Positions 31,556-43,251 are shown, counted from the stretch's first letter. The stretch: 64,000 bases of DNA from Dactylococcopsis salina PCC 8305 (GCF_000317615.1 NC_019780.1:3245840-3309839), one strand, 5' to 3'. Program-made: numbers and translations. The notes: generated from the sequence alone by a model not told the origin.

Positions 31556-32830
31556 TTAAGCCGCTACTTCTTCGGGTTGGCTTTCTACAGTATCCCCATC
31601 CACCTCTTTCAAGCGTCCGATGCTGGCGAGAATGTCTGAGTGTTCCACCACTCCTTTAAACTCTCCTTGATCATCAATAATCGCCAGGGGAAGTTCTTGT
31701 TGACAGAGATGGGCGACCTCTTCAATGGTGGTACTAGCCTGGACTTTGGGAAAGTCAGCTTCCATCACCTCTTTAATATCTTCGATTCCCCTTTCTAACG
31801 CACGAGTTAAAGCCTCTGTCGTCACCACACCAATGGGAGAATTGCCTCGATCGACCACATACATTTCCTCTCGTTGATGTCGTTGCATTTGTTCTAATGC
31901 CGAACGCACCGAACCATGTCCAAGAATAAAGGGTATGGTTTTCCGTGTAATTGACCCCGTTTTCAACACTTGAGCGCGGTTGACATCCATCATAAAGTCA
32001 CGGATGTAGTTATCTGTGGGATTTGTCACCAATTCTTCCGGAGTGCCAACTTGCACAAAATAACCATCCTTCATCACCGCCACTCGATCGCCAATTTTCA
32101 GCGCCTCATGGATATCATGGGAAATAAACACAACGGTTTTGTGTAACTCATCTTGTAAGCGCATCAATTCCGCCTGCATATCCCTTCTAATTAGCGGATC
32201 AAGCGCACCAAACGCTTCATCCATCAATAAAATATCGGGATCAGTGGCTAACGCACGAGCTAACCCGACTCGTTGCTGCATTCCCCCGCTTAATTCCGAG
32301 GGATAACGGTTCGCCCATTTGTGTAAACCGACAATTTCGAGGGTTTCTAATGCCTTGTGACGACCTTTTTTATGATCGACCCCTCTCACTTTCAAACCAT
32401 ATTCCGTGTTTTCAGCAACAGTGAGGTGAGGAAACAGGGCAAATTTCTGGAACACCATCGCCATTTTCGTCCGTCGGACTTCTCGCAATCTCTCTAAGTC
32501 AACATGGGCGACATCTTCATCATCGACAATCACTTGACCACTGGTCGGTTCAATCAGACGATTTAAACAGCGAATCAGGGTAGATTTTCCCGACCCAGAT
32601 AAACCCATGATCACAAAAAGTTCTCCCTGTTTGATCTCAAAGGAAACCCCACCCACACCGACAACATTACCAGTTTTTTCAAAGATTGAATCCCGATCAT
32701 GCCCTTCTCGCAGTAATTTTAAGCCCTCACGAGGACTATTTCCAAATATTTTGACCAGACTCTCTACTTTGATTTTAGTTTGAGCGGTGTTTTCTTTTTT
32801 TTCCATATCTATATTCTGGTTAGTATTCAT
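31556..32830 (-). CDS. proV: Glycine betaine/proline-type ABC transporter ATPase with CBS domains
   Basis: 424 residues. It energises import of compatible solutes. Motifs are Walker A GLSGSGKSTLIRCL, Q-loop VFQKFALFPHLTV, signature LSGGMQQRVGLARAL, Walker B ILLMDEAFGALD and the His switch VVFISHDIHEAL. Residues about 275-405 form two CBS domains (RSALEQMQRHQREEMYVVDR; IEEVAHLCQQELPLAIIDDQ), which in the OpuA family sense ionic strength. The region before Walker A (EGHDRDSIFEKTGNVVGV) is typical of ProV. It is the first gene of the pair with the permease. Confidence 0.96.
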   Translation of the reverse strand: MNTNQNIDMEKKENTAQTKIKVESLVKIFGNSPREGLKLLREGHDRDSIFEKTGNVVGVGGVSFEIKQGELFVIMGLSGSGKSTLIRCLNRLIEPTSGQVIVDDEDVAHVDLERLREVRRTKMAMVFQKFALFPHLTVAENTEYGLKVRGVDHKKGRHKALETLEIVGLHKWANRYPSELSGGMQQRVGLARALATDPDILLMDEAFGALDPLIRRDMQAELMRLQDELHKTVVFISHDIHEALKIGDRVAVMKDGYFVQVGTPEELVTNPTDNYIRDFMMDVNRAQVLKTGSITRKTIPFILGHGSVRSALEQMQRHQREEMYVVDRGNSPIGVVTTEALTRALERGIEDIKEVMEADFPKVQASTTIEEVAHLCQQELPLAIIDDQGEFKGVVEHSDILASIGRLKEVDGDTVESQPEEVAA

Positions 32831-32960
32831 TTTTAGCCTTGACCGACGCTTGCGGTCAGTTATACAATCTCCAACAAGGCAAATTTTCTAGTTTTTGCGC
32901 TTGTAATTTGATTACTTCTGTCGGGTAGGTTAGGGAGATTACTCTCCCCTTCCCCCCTCA

Positions 32961-32994
32961 GAACCGTGCGTGCGACTTTTACCGCACACGGCTC
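32961..32994 (-). ncRNA. Group II intron domain V
   Basis: A 34-base hairpin, the catalytic core of the ribozyme: GAGCCGTGTGCGG on the 5' side, a short AAAA-type loop, and CGCACGCACGGTTC on the 3' side. The AGC-type catalytic triad and base-paired ends fit the family. Confidence 0.9.
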
Positions 32995-33007
32995 AAGCAA
33001 ACACGGG

Positions 33008-34720
33008 CTACCCGTAGTGAGTTGCCTTGTGGCATTCACGATGTAGTATCTCTAGATTAGACACTTTCTCGCTTCCGCCGTTTTTTCTTGGAACAATGTG
33101 ATGGATATCATAAGGCTCACCGTTGAACAAGGATTCTCCACATTTGCGGCATTTATATCCCTGCTTTTTGGCTAACCTTTGACTCCTTTTGTTTAGTTTG
33201 GCAGATTCGGATTGGAGTTTTTTCTCGAAGTGTTCTTGAACTATTGGGTCTGGGTTATCGGGAGTATAATCGTAAGGTACGGCATCATGGTATTCTATAT
33301 TAAACTCTTCGAACTTTATAATGTAAGCTCCTGAGTCTTTGCTACCAAAGTACCCTTTATTATCAGGACGATTTGGATTGAGTCTCCCTATATATTTATT
33401 TTCCCTCCAGCTTTTGCTTTTGGTTGGGTGCCGTCGACGTGTGTATCGGATACCTCTTCCGTACATATAGTCATCCAGTTCTTTGAACTTCTCACTACTG
33501 CTGACTTTATTCCAATAGTTGGCTTTCCCCCTGATGATGGGGTTCATTTTTTTGATAATCCATTCCGTTGATTTGCCTATCCCTTCAAGCCAAATCTCTC
33601 TGAGTTGTTGTTTAGTCTCCTTGATTTTTTCTTTATCGGGTCTTATTAGGGTTACATATCCACTTTTCCTGTGTTTATCAGGTAGTCTGCGGATACGAAA
33701 TCCTAGATACTTAAATCCATCATTTAGATGACAGATACTAGTTTTTTCTTCAGAGAGATGGAGTCCTCGCTCGTTTATGAATGCGTTGGCTTCCTCTTTG
33801 GCTAATTTTGCGTCTTCCTCTGATTCACATAGGATAATAAAGTCATCTGCAAATCTGATAACAGCCCGTTTTGATTGGGTAAGGGTGGCGTAGATTCCGC
33901 TCTTTGTTCTACCCTTTCGAACCTTCCATTTTACACCTAGTGCGTTTTCCAATCCATGTAAACTAATGTTTGCTAACAGTGGACTGATGACTCCTCCTTG
34001 GGGAGTTCCCCCTTCAGTAGGATTAAAGTTTCCTTTTTCGATGTATCCTGCTTTGAGCCATGTTTTAATTAACTTCCTTGCAGGGAAGTTTCCAATGACC
34101 CCTAATAGGTGTTGGTGGTCGATGTTATCAAAGCATCCTTTAATGTCTGCATCTACTACCCATTGTTTTTTTGGAGGTTTTCCCTGTGGGCTTTGTTTAG
34201 TTAATGCTTGAACACGAGCAATTGCATCATGTGGGCTCCTACCTGGTCGGAAACCATAGGAAGAAGGTTCAAACATTGCCTCCCAATGAGGTTCGAGAGC
34301 TTCCTTTACTACCGCTTGTCGAATGCGGTCTGTCACGATTGGGATGCCTAAAGGTCGCTTTTTACCATTCGATTTAGGAATCTGAATCCGTCGGGTGGGT
34401 GACGCTATGGGGTCGTTTAAGACTTGCAACTCACACACAAGTTCCCACCTTTCTTCCGGAGTCAGGGCAATTCTACCGTCCACGCCTGCCGTCCTTTTGC
34501 CTTGATTCTCTTGAGTACATCGCCTTACAGCTACAACCAGATTGGAGAAAGACTTAAGTAACAGCTTTTGTAGATTTCTGACTTTCTTGATATCGCCGTT
34601 ACGGGTAGCTCTGAATATCCGTCGCCTTAGATTCCGAACCATACGGTAAGCCTTCCGCCAGTTGATGGCGTGCCAGCATTCCGCATGATTATCAAGAGTT
34701 ACGTTTGTTATGAATAACAT
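33008..34720 (-). CDS. ltrA: Group II intron reverse transcriptase / maturase with HNH endonuclease
   Basis: 570 residues. It carries all four maturase regions: an RT domain (about 50-330) with ENQGKRTAGVDG, RRIQIPKSNGKKRPLGIP, SSYGFRPGRSPHDAI, GTPQGGVISPLLANI and the catalytic VIRFADDFIIL (FADD in place of YADD); a maturase X domain (IIKKMNPIIRGKANYWNKV); a DNA-binding segment; and a C-terminal HNH endonuclease (CRKCGESLFNGEPYDIHHIV then LEILHRECH, about 510-568). The protein helps the intron splice and copies it into DNA. It is full length and looks functional. Confidence 0.97.
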   Translation of the reverse strand: MLFITNVTLDNHAECWHAINWRKAYRMVRNLRRRIFRATRNGDIKKVRNLQKLLLKSFSNLVVAVRRCTQENQGKRTAGVDGRIALTPEERWELVCELQVLNDPIASPTRRIQIPKSNGKKRPLGIPIVTDRIRQAVVKEALEPHWEAMFEPSSYGFRPGRSPHDAIARVQALTKQSPQGKPPKKQWVVDADIKGCFDNIDHQHLLGVIGNFPARKLIKTWLKAGYIEKGNFNPTEGGTPQGGVISPLLANISLHGLENALGVKWKVRKGRTKSGIYATLTQSKRAVIRFADDFIILCESEEDAKLAKEEANAFINERGLHLSEEKTSICHLNDGFKYLGFRIRRLPDKHRKSGYVTLIRPDKEKIKETKQQLREIWLEGIGKSTEWIIKKMNPIIRGKANYWNKVSSSEKFKELDDYMYGRGIRYTRRRHPTKSKSWRENKYIGRLNPNRPDNKGYFGSKDSGAYIIKFEEFNIEYHDAVPYDYTPDNPDPIVQEHFEKKLQSESAKLNKRSQRLAKKQGYKCRKCGESLFNGEPYDIHHIVPRKNGGSEKVSNLEILHRECHKATHYG

Positions 34721-35594
34721 CTAACTTTTCCTACATGAATTTGGTCACTTCGCTTAAGAACTCAGAGAGTTCACTTTGTGGCTAAGTCTGCTTCCCTTTC
34801 AGGTAGGGCAAATTTTGAACCCTTATCCGCCAAGTTATATACCCCGCAGGGTTTTCCTCTTGCTTTCATGTTCCTGCTTGAACCAAGTCTAATTATCGGT
34901 TATCCGAAATCAGGTTATCAGACAAGGAACTGCACGGAATCAGCAGACGGCATTCGCTTCTTAACCTATCCTTTACCCACTGAGGAATTATGCCTTCCTT
35001 ACGGTCAGCTTACTGGTGAACCAGACCTCATTGGGCTTACCACGTTTCACATTTGAGAGATGCGCTCAACTTAGGTGGTGTTCTATCCGCCGAGGGTGTA
35101 TGATGTGCTAGCCTATCCAGAAAACGTGGATAAACCTTTGAGACTCCAACAAGAGGGGAGACCCCTTACCGTTGCCCTTGACAACCCCATACTTGCTCTC
35201 GCTTTCGTGGCTAATCAACCCTGTTTAACTACTCGCTTGGCACTTAACCTTAACTTGCAGGGACTTACATAACGACGGCTCCTCGAACACTTTACTTTCG
35301 TTCACCATATTGAACTTTCCCTAGCACCTGTTCCCTTTCTGGCGAGTCATACTCAAGATATGGTTACATTTAACTCCCTGCTTTCCACCCTGCCGTTACC
35401 AGCAACGCAGTTGGGAGCGGGAATACCCATGCACACTTGGGTAGAGTCTTTCTGAGGGACTCACTCTCGAAATGCAACATCGTGTCGCACGTTTTCTCTG
35501 TAATTATAACAAAGCCCTTCCCTAGACTCGTAACAGGGGTAACAATTCTGATTTTCAATTTTTAAATAGATCGCATTCAATCACCGTTAACCAA
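34721..35594 (-). other. 5' ribozyme domains of the group II intron and purE downstream spacer
   Basis: The stretch 34721-35490 holds the RNA domains I to III and the start of IV; the short frames here are not genes. 35491-35594 is the remaining spacer to the purE stop; a T-rich segment is present but no clear hairpin terminator was seen. Confidence 0.7.
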
Positions 35595-36119
35595 TTACTC
35601 CTGATTTAAATACTTCTGATAACCCATCTCGTCTAATTTTTTCTGCTTTGCCATTACTGATTGTTCTAATTTTTGCCGATAATCCTCCATTTTTTCTGCT
35701 AATTCTAAATTAAATGTCGCGAGAATTTGTAGAGCTAATAATCCTGCATTTTTAGCATTATTAATGGCAACGGTTGCTACAGGAATTCCCCCTGGCATTT
35801 GCACAATTGAATAAAGAGAATCAACGCCTTGTAAATTGCTGGTTTTTACAGGAACACCAATCACAGGAAGGGTGGTTAAAGATGCAACCATTCCTGGTAA
35901 ATGAGCCGCCCCGCCAGCACCAGCAATGATTACTTTTAAACCTCTTTCTCTGGCAGTTTTGGCATAGTTGACCATTCTTTCTGGAGTGCGATGAGCAGAG
36001 ACAATGGCGACTTCGTAGGGGATGGAAAATTCTTCACACTGCTCGATCGCGCTTTCCATTACGGGTAAATCGGAATCACTCCCCATAATAATCCCAATTA
36101 ATGGCGTTTTTTCTGACAT
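35595..36119 (-). CDS. purE: N5-carboxyaminoimidazole ribonucleotide mutase
   Basis: 174 residues. PurE converts N5-CAIR to CAIR in purine synthesis. The class I PurE signature is intact: [68 protein letters not shown] and [20 protein letters not shown]. It has a normal length with a short polar C-terminal extension. It stands alone, with a repeat-rich gap of about 310 bases upstream. Confidence 0.98.
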   Translation of the reverse strand: MSEKTPLIGIIMGSDSDLPVMESAIEQCEEFSIPYEVAIVSAHRTPERMVNYAKTARERGLKVIIAGAGGAAHLPGMVASLTTLPVIGVPVKTSNLQGVDSLYSIVQMPGGIPVATVAINNAKNAGLLALQILATFNLELAEKMEDYRQKLEQSVMAKQKKLDEMGYQKYLNQE

Positions 36120-36430
36120 TTCTTATTAGTTATTGAGATCGGCAATGTTAACTTAACAGTTCTTAATTCTATCACTAAATCTAGCTGGGTTGAGATGAGA
36201 TTGAGGTTAGATCAAGTTCGATCGAGCAATGATAAAACGTAGGTTGGGTAGAGACGTGCCATGGCACGTCTCCACGCGAAACCCAACACCAATTATAAGT
36301 AATCGCTACAGCCTGAGATTATACCGTTTTGGAAAAGTCAGGTTATAGTTGATCCCCCCAAACCCCCCTTATTAAGGGGGGCTTCATTGATCGTTAATGT
36401 AGCGCCAATTGTTCACCCATGGTATTAAAA
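36120..36430. other. Repeat-bearing spacer between purE and pepP
   Basis: No gene. It contains a nested inverted-repeat element at 36238-36291 and a palindrome CCCCCCTTATTAAGGGGGG at 36363-36381. The purE promoter must be here, but no clear -35/-10 pair was found. Confidence 0.6.
36238..36291. repeat. Nested GTAGGTTGGGT element with internal CCATGG palindrome
   Basis: Outer arms GTAGGTTGGGTAG and GAAACCCAACACC enclose an inner palindrome GAGACGTGCCATGGCACGTC. Related nested copies lie at 47.4 and 57.4 kb, suggesting one short element type inserted into another, or a shared composite unit. Confidence 0.85.
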
Positions 36431-37810
36431 TTAGCGATCGCATAATTCCTCGATCTGATTCCGTTGACAGGGGAGAGATGCGGTTAAGACTGCTGCTCCT
36501 TCTGAGGTGGCTAAAACATCATCTTCAATGCGAATCCCTCGCACATCGGAAAATCGATCGAGTTGCTCCCAATTAATTATTTCTCCATATTTTTCTCTGG
36601 TTGACTTATCATTGAGAATAGCTGGAACTTGATAAAATCCAGGTTCAATGGTGACAGTCATTCCTGTTTGTAACGCTCGATCGAGCCGTAAGTTTCCTAA
36701 ACCAAATCTTTCACTGCGTTGTCTTCCTGGTGCGTATCCTGCTAAGTCTCCTAAGTCTTCCATATCATGGACATCTAACCCTAATAAATGCCCCACGCCA
36801 TGAGGGAAAAATAGTGAATGAGCATCCATCGCCAGTAAGTCAGAGACATTCCCCTGTAAAATTCCCAGATTCACTAATCCTTCTGTGATCACTTGGGCGG
36901 CTTGCCAGTGGATGTCTTTATATTCAACGCCAGGGGCGACGTTTTCAATACAAGCATCATGGGCGGCTAAAACCAGATCATAAATGTCTCGCTGCGTGGG
37001 GGAAAATTGACCATTGACAGGAAAGGTGCGAGTAATATCGGAAGCCCAACCGCCGACACTTTCTGCTCCCACATCGGCTAAAACTAAGTCTCCAGATTCC
37101 AAAGTATGGGAATAACTTTCATTGTGTAAGACTTCCCCATGAACCGTGACAATGCTACCGTAAGCACAAGTGAGATTATGCGCCATTATAACTTGTTCTA
37201 TGGCAGAACGAACTTCGGCTTCGGTTTTCCCTGGTTGCGCGGCTTTCATTCCCGCTTGGTGAGCTTTTATGGAAACTGAGGCGGCTTGTTTAATTTGCTC
37301 GATCGCGCTTTCATCGTGAGATAATCGTAACGTGATGATTGCTTGGATTAATGCTAAATCTTTTCCTGTTGCTTCACTGGGTTGAGGAATATTTCGCTCC
37401 AAACATTGACATTGTTGTTGATAAATTCCCACATCAGAAATAGGAATTGTCGCGGCTTCCCCTGTGTAGTTTTTTAACTCGGAATAGGGATAAGCGAGAT
37501 CAGCCCCAATGGTAGCAGCAATTTGATCACGACTTGGTTTTTCTCCTCCCCATAAAATGCTTTCTGGTGAAGGATTATCCATAAACAAGGTTAATTTTCC
37601 GCTGTCTAATTCAATCACTGCATTTTCGAGATTTAAACCTGCAAAATACAGGAAATGACTACTGGCACGAAAGAGAAAAGTATTGGCGGGAAAGTTGCGA
37701 GATGGCGCACAACCTGACCACAGTAAGGCTTTTTCTGAGAAGGTTTCTGCTAGTTTTTGACGACGCTGTTTTAAGGTGGCTTGAAAACTGTTATTATCAG
37801 GTAAGTTCAT
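36431..37810 (-). CDS. pepP: Xaa-Pro aminopeptidase, M24B family
   Basis: 459 residues. It removes the N-terminal residue before proline. An N-terminal creatinase-like domain (1-170) precedes the pita-bread metallopeptidase domain. Metal-site motifs are LADVGAESVGGWASDITRTF (two Asp), SLFFPHGVGHLLGLDVHDME (His), TVTIEPGFYQVP (Glu) and RGIRIEDDVL (Glu), all intact. The AMP_N part contains FLFRASSHFLYFAGL. Its start lies close to the divergent transporter gene. Confidence 0.96.
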   Translation of the reverse strand: MNLPDNNSFQATLKQRRQKLAETFSEKALLWSGCAPSRNFPANTFLFRASSHFLYFAGLNLENAVIELDSGKLTLFMDNPSPESILWGGEKPSRDQIAATIGADLAYPYSELKNYTGEAATIPISDVGIYQQQCQCLERNIPQPSEATGKDLALIQAIITLRLSHDESAIEQIKQAASVSIKAHQAGMKAAQPGKTEAEVRSAIEQVIMAHNLTCAYGSIVTVHGEVLHNESYSHTLESGDLVLADVGAESVGGWASDITRTFPVNGQFSPTQRDIYDLVLAAHDACIENVAPGVEYKDIHWQAAQVITEGLVNLGILQGNVSDLLAMDAHSLFFPHGVGHLLGLDVHDMEDLGDLAGYAPGRQRSERFGLGNLRLDRALQTGMTVTIEPGFYQVPAILNDKSTREKYGEIINWEQLDRFSDVRGIRIEDDVLATSEGAAVLTASLPCQRNQIEELCDR

Positions 37811-37903
37811 TTTTCTGTGATTTCTCTTGGTGTTTACTTTAATGATAAACTATTCAATTATATCAATTCTTATTTGAATCAAGAATCGCTTCTGGATGCT
37901 GAC

Positions 37904-39181
37904 ATGAAACAATCTAAATGGCTGGGACTGGGTTTAATTTCGTTTCTTACTGTTTTACTGTTTTCGGCAGTTTTTCCGAGTAAAACTATTGCTGATATTG
38001 ATGATTTATCGATCGCAAATGTGGAAGTTTCTTCTCAAACAGCAGTGGTAACATTTACTTTACCCATTGAGTTTATCTCCTTTGTTGATGATAATAAAAA
38101 CGGTGAAATCGAATCGATCGAGGTAGAGAACAACCAAGAACAATTAGAGGATTTCATGCGCGATCGATTTCGTCTTTCTAACCAAGATGATAACTTAAAC
38201 GCTCTCACAGTTCAACCGTCTTCTAAGTTAGTGATTCCTCCCAATTCTCAAATTACGACAGCGACTCACACAACCATCATTTTAAATTATTCTTGGCAGC
38301 AACCTCTAGAAACCCTTAACATCAAATATAATCTTTTTCCCACACAATTAGGAAGGGGAGTGCCAGGTTTACCCACCGCTCATTGTTTGGCGACCATTCG
38401 TTGGCAAAATGAGATTAAAACGCAAGTTTTTACCTTTACAAATAAACAGTTCGCGATTCCGTTAAACTTTCAAGAAACGAATCTTGCTTTTCCCTTTCTC
38501 AAAGAAACAACAGGCGGATTATTTGCAATTTTTGGGGCGTTAATTTGGGGAAGTTTTCATGGGCTATCTCCTGGACATGGTAAAACAATGGTTAGTGCTT
38601 ATTTAGTGGGAACAAAAGCCAGCTTAAAACAAGCGATCGTGTTAGGATTAACAACAACGGTCACTCATACAATTGGCGTGTTTATTTTCGGTTTAATTGC
38701 TTGGTTTGCGTCTCAATATATTCTACCCGAACAATTATCTCCCTGGTTAAGTTTGATCTCAGGAATGATGATTTTATTGATTGGTTTAAGTTTAATTCGT
38801 CAACGGATGAAAGGGTTACGTCATCATCACCATCACCCCCATGATCATCATCATCACGAGGTTTCTGTTGCGTCTTGGCGAGATATTTTTGCGTTAGGAA
38901 TTTCTGGGGGATTAGTGCCTTGTCCCGCAGCAACTGTGTTATTATTAAGCACGATCGCGCTGGGAGAAATTGCTTATGGTTTAATGTTAGTTTTTATTTT
39001 TAGTTTGGGATTAACCGTAACTTTAACGGGTTTAGGAATTATATTTATTTACGGAAAAAAACAGTTTCAAAAATTGCCACAGGGACAAATTTGGCTACAG
39101 AAAACTCCTATTCTCGGCGCGATCGCAATGACAATTATTGGTGTTGGGATTACCAGTAATGCGCTTTTAACGATTCTTTAA
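37904..39181 (+). CDS. Nickel/cobalt-type transporter, NicO/RcnA-like
   Basis: 425 residues from ATG 37904, preferred because a signal peptide (WLGLGLISFLTVLLFSAVF) follows; a GTG at 37817 is also open but would start seven bases from the divergent pepP start. An extracytoplasmic domain of about 190 residues precedes six or so membrane helices. The transporter core has FHGLSPGHGKTMVSAYLVG, TTTVTHTIGVFIFG and GISGGLVPCPAATVLL, the NicO/RcnA pattern, and a His-rich loop (HHHHHPHDHHHHE). The outer domain holds DDNKNGEIESIE, an EF-hand-like loop. Metal and direction of transport are unknown. Confidence 0.85.
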   Translation: MKQSKWLGLGLISFLTVLLFSAVFPSKTIADIDDLSIANVEVSSQTAVVTFTLPIEFISFVDDNKNGEIESIEVENNQEQLEDFMRDRFRLSNQDDNLNALTVQPSSKLVIPPNSQITTATHTTIILNYSWQQPLETLNIKYNLFPTQLGRGVPGLPTAHCLATIRWQNEIKTQVFTFTNKQFAIPLNFQETNLAFPFLKETTGGLFAIFGALIWGSFHGLSPGHGKTMVSAYLVGTKASLKQAIVLGLTTTVTHTIGVFIFGLIAWFASQYILPEQLSPWLSLISGMMILLIGLSLIRQRMKGLRHHHHHPHDHHHHEVSVASWRDIFALGISGGLVPCPAATVLLLSTIALGEIAYGLMLVFIFSLGLTVTLTGLGIIFIYGKKQFQKLPQGQIWLQKTPILGAIAMTIIGVGITSNALLTIL

Positions 39182-39264
39182 TTCTAGTCTTTTTTCTATT
39201 CCCCCCCAATCATCGGGGGTTAGGGGGGATTATTCATTTCCCTCAAACTTAGCTGTTGGGTTTC

Positions 39265-40495
39265 GCTACTGGTATTTTCCCCCAAACTTGGGGGTTAGGG
39301 GGCTAACTTCCTCTTGTTGGGTTTCGCTACCCTCCACCCAACCTACGCTACTGGTATTTTCCCCCAAACTTGGGGGTTAGGGGGCTAACTTCCTCTTGTT
39401 GGGTTTCGTTACCCTCCACCCAACCTACGCTACTGGTATTTTCCCCCAAACTTGGGGGTTAGGGGGCTAACTTCCTCTTGTTGGGTTTCGTTACCCTCCA
39501 CCCAACCTACGCTACTGGTATTTTCCCCCAAACTTGGGGGTTAGGGGGCTAACTTCCTCTTGTTGGGTTTCGCTACCCTCCACCCAACCTACGCTACTGG
39601 TATTTTCCCCCAAACTTGGGGGTTAGGGGGCTAACTTCCTCTTGTTGGGTTTCGTTACCCTCCACCCAACCTACGCTACTGGTATTTTCCCCCAAACTTG
39701 GGGGTTAGGGGGCTAACTTCCTCTTGTTGGGTTTCGCTACCCTCCACCCAACCTACGCTACTGGCTTTTCCCCCAAACTTGGGGGTTAGGGGGCTAACTT
39801 CCTCTTGTTGGGTTTCGCTACCCTCCACCCAACCTACGCTACTGGCTTTTCCCCCAAACTTGGGGGTTAGGGGGCTAACTTCCTCTTGTTGGGTTTCGCT
39901 ACCCTCCACCCAACCTACGCTACTGGTATTTTCCCCCAAACTTGGGGGTTAAGGGGCTAACTTCCTCTTGTTGGGTTTCGTTACCCTCCACCCAACCTAC
40001 GCTACTGGTATTTTCCCCCAAACTTGGGGGTTAGGGGGCTAACTTCCTCTTGTTGGGTTTCGCTACCCTCCACCCAACCTACGCTACTGGTATTTTCCCC
40101 CAAACTTGGGGGTTAAGGGGCTAACTTCCTCTTGTTGGGTTTCGTTACCCTCCACCCAACCTACGCTACTGGTATTTTCCCCCAAACTTGGGGGTTAGGG
40201 GGCTAACTTCCTCTTGTTGGGTTTCGTTACCCTCCACCCAACCTACGCTACTGGTATTTTCCCCCAAACTTGGGGGTTAGGGGGCTAACTTCCTCTTGTT
40301 GGGTTTCGCTACCCTCCACCCAACCTACGCTACTGGTATTTTCCCCCAAACTTGGGGGTTAAGGGGCTAACTTCCTCTTGTTGGGTTTCGTTACCCTCCA
40401 CCCAACCTACGCTACTGGTATTTTCCCCCAAACTTGGGGGTTAGGGGGCTAACTTCCTCTTGTTGGGTTTCGTTACCCTCCACCCAACCTACTAG
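39265..40495. repeat. 82-bp tandem repeat array, about 15 copies
   Basis: Units start GCTACTGG at 39265, 39347, 39429 and so on to about 40413, with near-identical sequence. Each contains the palindrome CCCCCAAACTTGGGGG, the motif TTAGGGGGCTAACTTCCTC, and the inverted pair TTGGGTTTCG / CCACCCAACCTAC. Differences are single bases (CGCTACC or CGTTACC, TTAGGGG or TTAAGGG) and one-base deletions (CTGGCTTTT). It runs from just after the transporter gene to the ispD stop. Frames read in it are not genes. Confidence 0.97.
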
Positions 40496-40499
40496 GGGG

Positions 40500-41183
40500 C
40501 TAACCGAATCGTTGTTGTAAGATAAACTCAGCGATCGCCAAATCTACTTTTGTCGTTAACTTTAAGTTCGTTTCTTCTCCTTCCACAATTGTCACAGGAA
40601 GCTGACATCTCTCAAATAAAGCCGCATCGTCTGTCACTTCCCAACCCAAAACTTTTCCTTGACGATGACAAGACTTGAGCAATTCCACTTGAAACCCTTG
40701 AGGCGTTTGTGCTGCCCACATTTGACGACGATCGGGGGTATCTTTCACCTCGCCGTTATCATCAACAATTTTAATGGTATCTTTAACGGGAACGGCGGCA
40801 ATTAACCCCTGACAAGTCATTAAAGCCTCGCTACACCGATCGAACAACTCCTTAGTCACCAAACATCTCGCCCCATCATGGATTAACACCTGTTTTGCCG
40901 TTTCGGGAAGTGCCTCTAGCCCCTGATAAACGGACTCCTGACGAGTTTTTCCCCCTTGAACCAAGCAAACGGGGGTTTTTAAGTTTAATTCCTCTAAAAT
41001 CGCCTTAAAATCGGGGAAATCAATTTCTTGACCAACAATTGCGATCCATTTGATGCTAGTTGAAGCCTCGGCGGCTAACAATGTCCAAGCCAACAGGGGC
41101 TTTCCTAATAAGGGTAATAATAACTTGTTTCGATCGCTGCCCATTCGTTGTCCCCGTCCTGCAGCAGGGATTAATAAGTGCAT
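40500..41183 (-). CDS. ispD: 2-C-methyl-D-erythritol 4-phosphate cytidylyltransferase
   Basis: 227 residues. IspD joins CTP and MEP in the non-mevalonate isoprenoid pathway. Motifs are IPAAGRGQRMGSDRNKLLLP (CTP loop), VQGGKTRQESVYQGLEAL, VLIHDGARCLVTKELFD, AAVPVKDTIKIVD, RRQMWAAQTPQGFQ, VTDDAALFE and the C-terminal EGEETNLKLTTKVDLAIAE. All expected residues are kept. The stop codon directly abuts the 82-bp array, so its transcript probably runs into the repeats. Confidence 0.97.
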   Translation of the reverse strand: MHLLIPAAGRGQRMGSDRNKLLLPLLGKPLLAWTLLAAEASTSIKWIAIVGQEIDFPDFKAILEELNLKTPVCLVQGGKTRQESVYQGLEALPETAKQVLIHDGARCLVTKELFDRCSEALMTCQGLIAAVPVKDTIKIVDDNGEVKDTPDRRQMWAAQTPQGFQVELLKSCHRQGKVLGWEVTDDAALFERCQLPVTIVEGEETNLKLTTKVDLAIAEFILQQRFG

Positions 41184-41259
41184 TGAAGACTCTCACCAAG
41201 AGATTTAACGCCCTTTAATATATCACAAACTCACTTTTTCTCATCGCATACACTGGTAA

Positions 41260-42951
<1,692 letters not shown>

Positions 42952-43025
42952 CTAAGGCAACTTGCCTTTTGCCTTACTACACCGAAAACATGAACTTTTT
43001 CAGCAAGCCCTATTTAGGAGTAAAA

Positions 43026-43196
43026 ATGAATCAACCTCAACCCAGTATTACCCCCAATACCCAAGAACCGAAATTTGGCTTTAATAAATATGCAGAACGT
43101 CTCAATGGTCGCGCGGCGATGATTGGCTTTGTTTCCTTACTACTGGTGGAATTTTTCACTGGAAAAGGTATGCTATCGTGGCTAGGATTACTGTAA
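43026..43196 (+). CDS. hli: High-light-inducible protein (HLIP, CAB/ELIP family)
   Basis: 56 residues from ATG 43026, with AGGAG at 43015-43019. The single helix has the chlorophyll-binding motif [12 protein letters not shown], followed by [21 protein letters not shown]. HLIPs bind chlorophyll and carotenoid, quench excess energy and help photosystem II assembly. The protein is a one-helix thylakoid form. The upstream spacer contains the minisatellite and a TTGCC-type repeat; no regulatory site was assigned. Confidence 0.96.
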   Translation: MNQPQPSITPNTQEPKFGFNKYAERLNGRAAMIGFVSLLLVEFFTGKGMLSWLGLL

Positions 43197-43251
43197 CAGT
43201 TCGCGTTACCTTAGAATTAGCACTTTTTAACCTGATTAGAATCATCAAAGC

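Larger units (their letters stand above)
32920..35490 (-). mobile_element. Complete group II intron
   Basis: About 2.57 kb on the minus strand. The 5' end is GTGCGAC at 35490; domain V lies at 32961-32994 as a 34-base hairpin (GAGCCGTG ... CACGGTTC); a domain VI-like stem follows and the 3' end is AC at 32921-32920. The open reading frame lies in domain IV. All parts needed for splicing and retrohoming appear present. It sits between the proV-like gene and purE, outside coding sequence. Ends are inferred from consensus. Confidence 0.9.

Noticed and set aside
39676-39952. Frames of 84-87 residues on both strands in the 82-bp array
   Set aside because: They arise where copies with one-base deletions restore the frame. 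They consist only of repeat translation.
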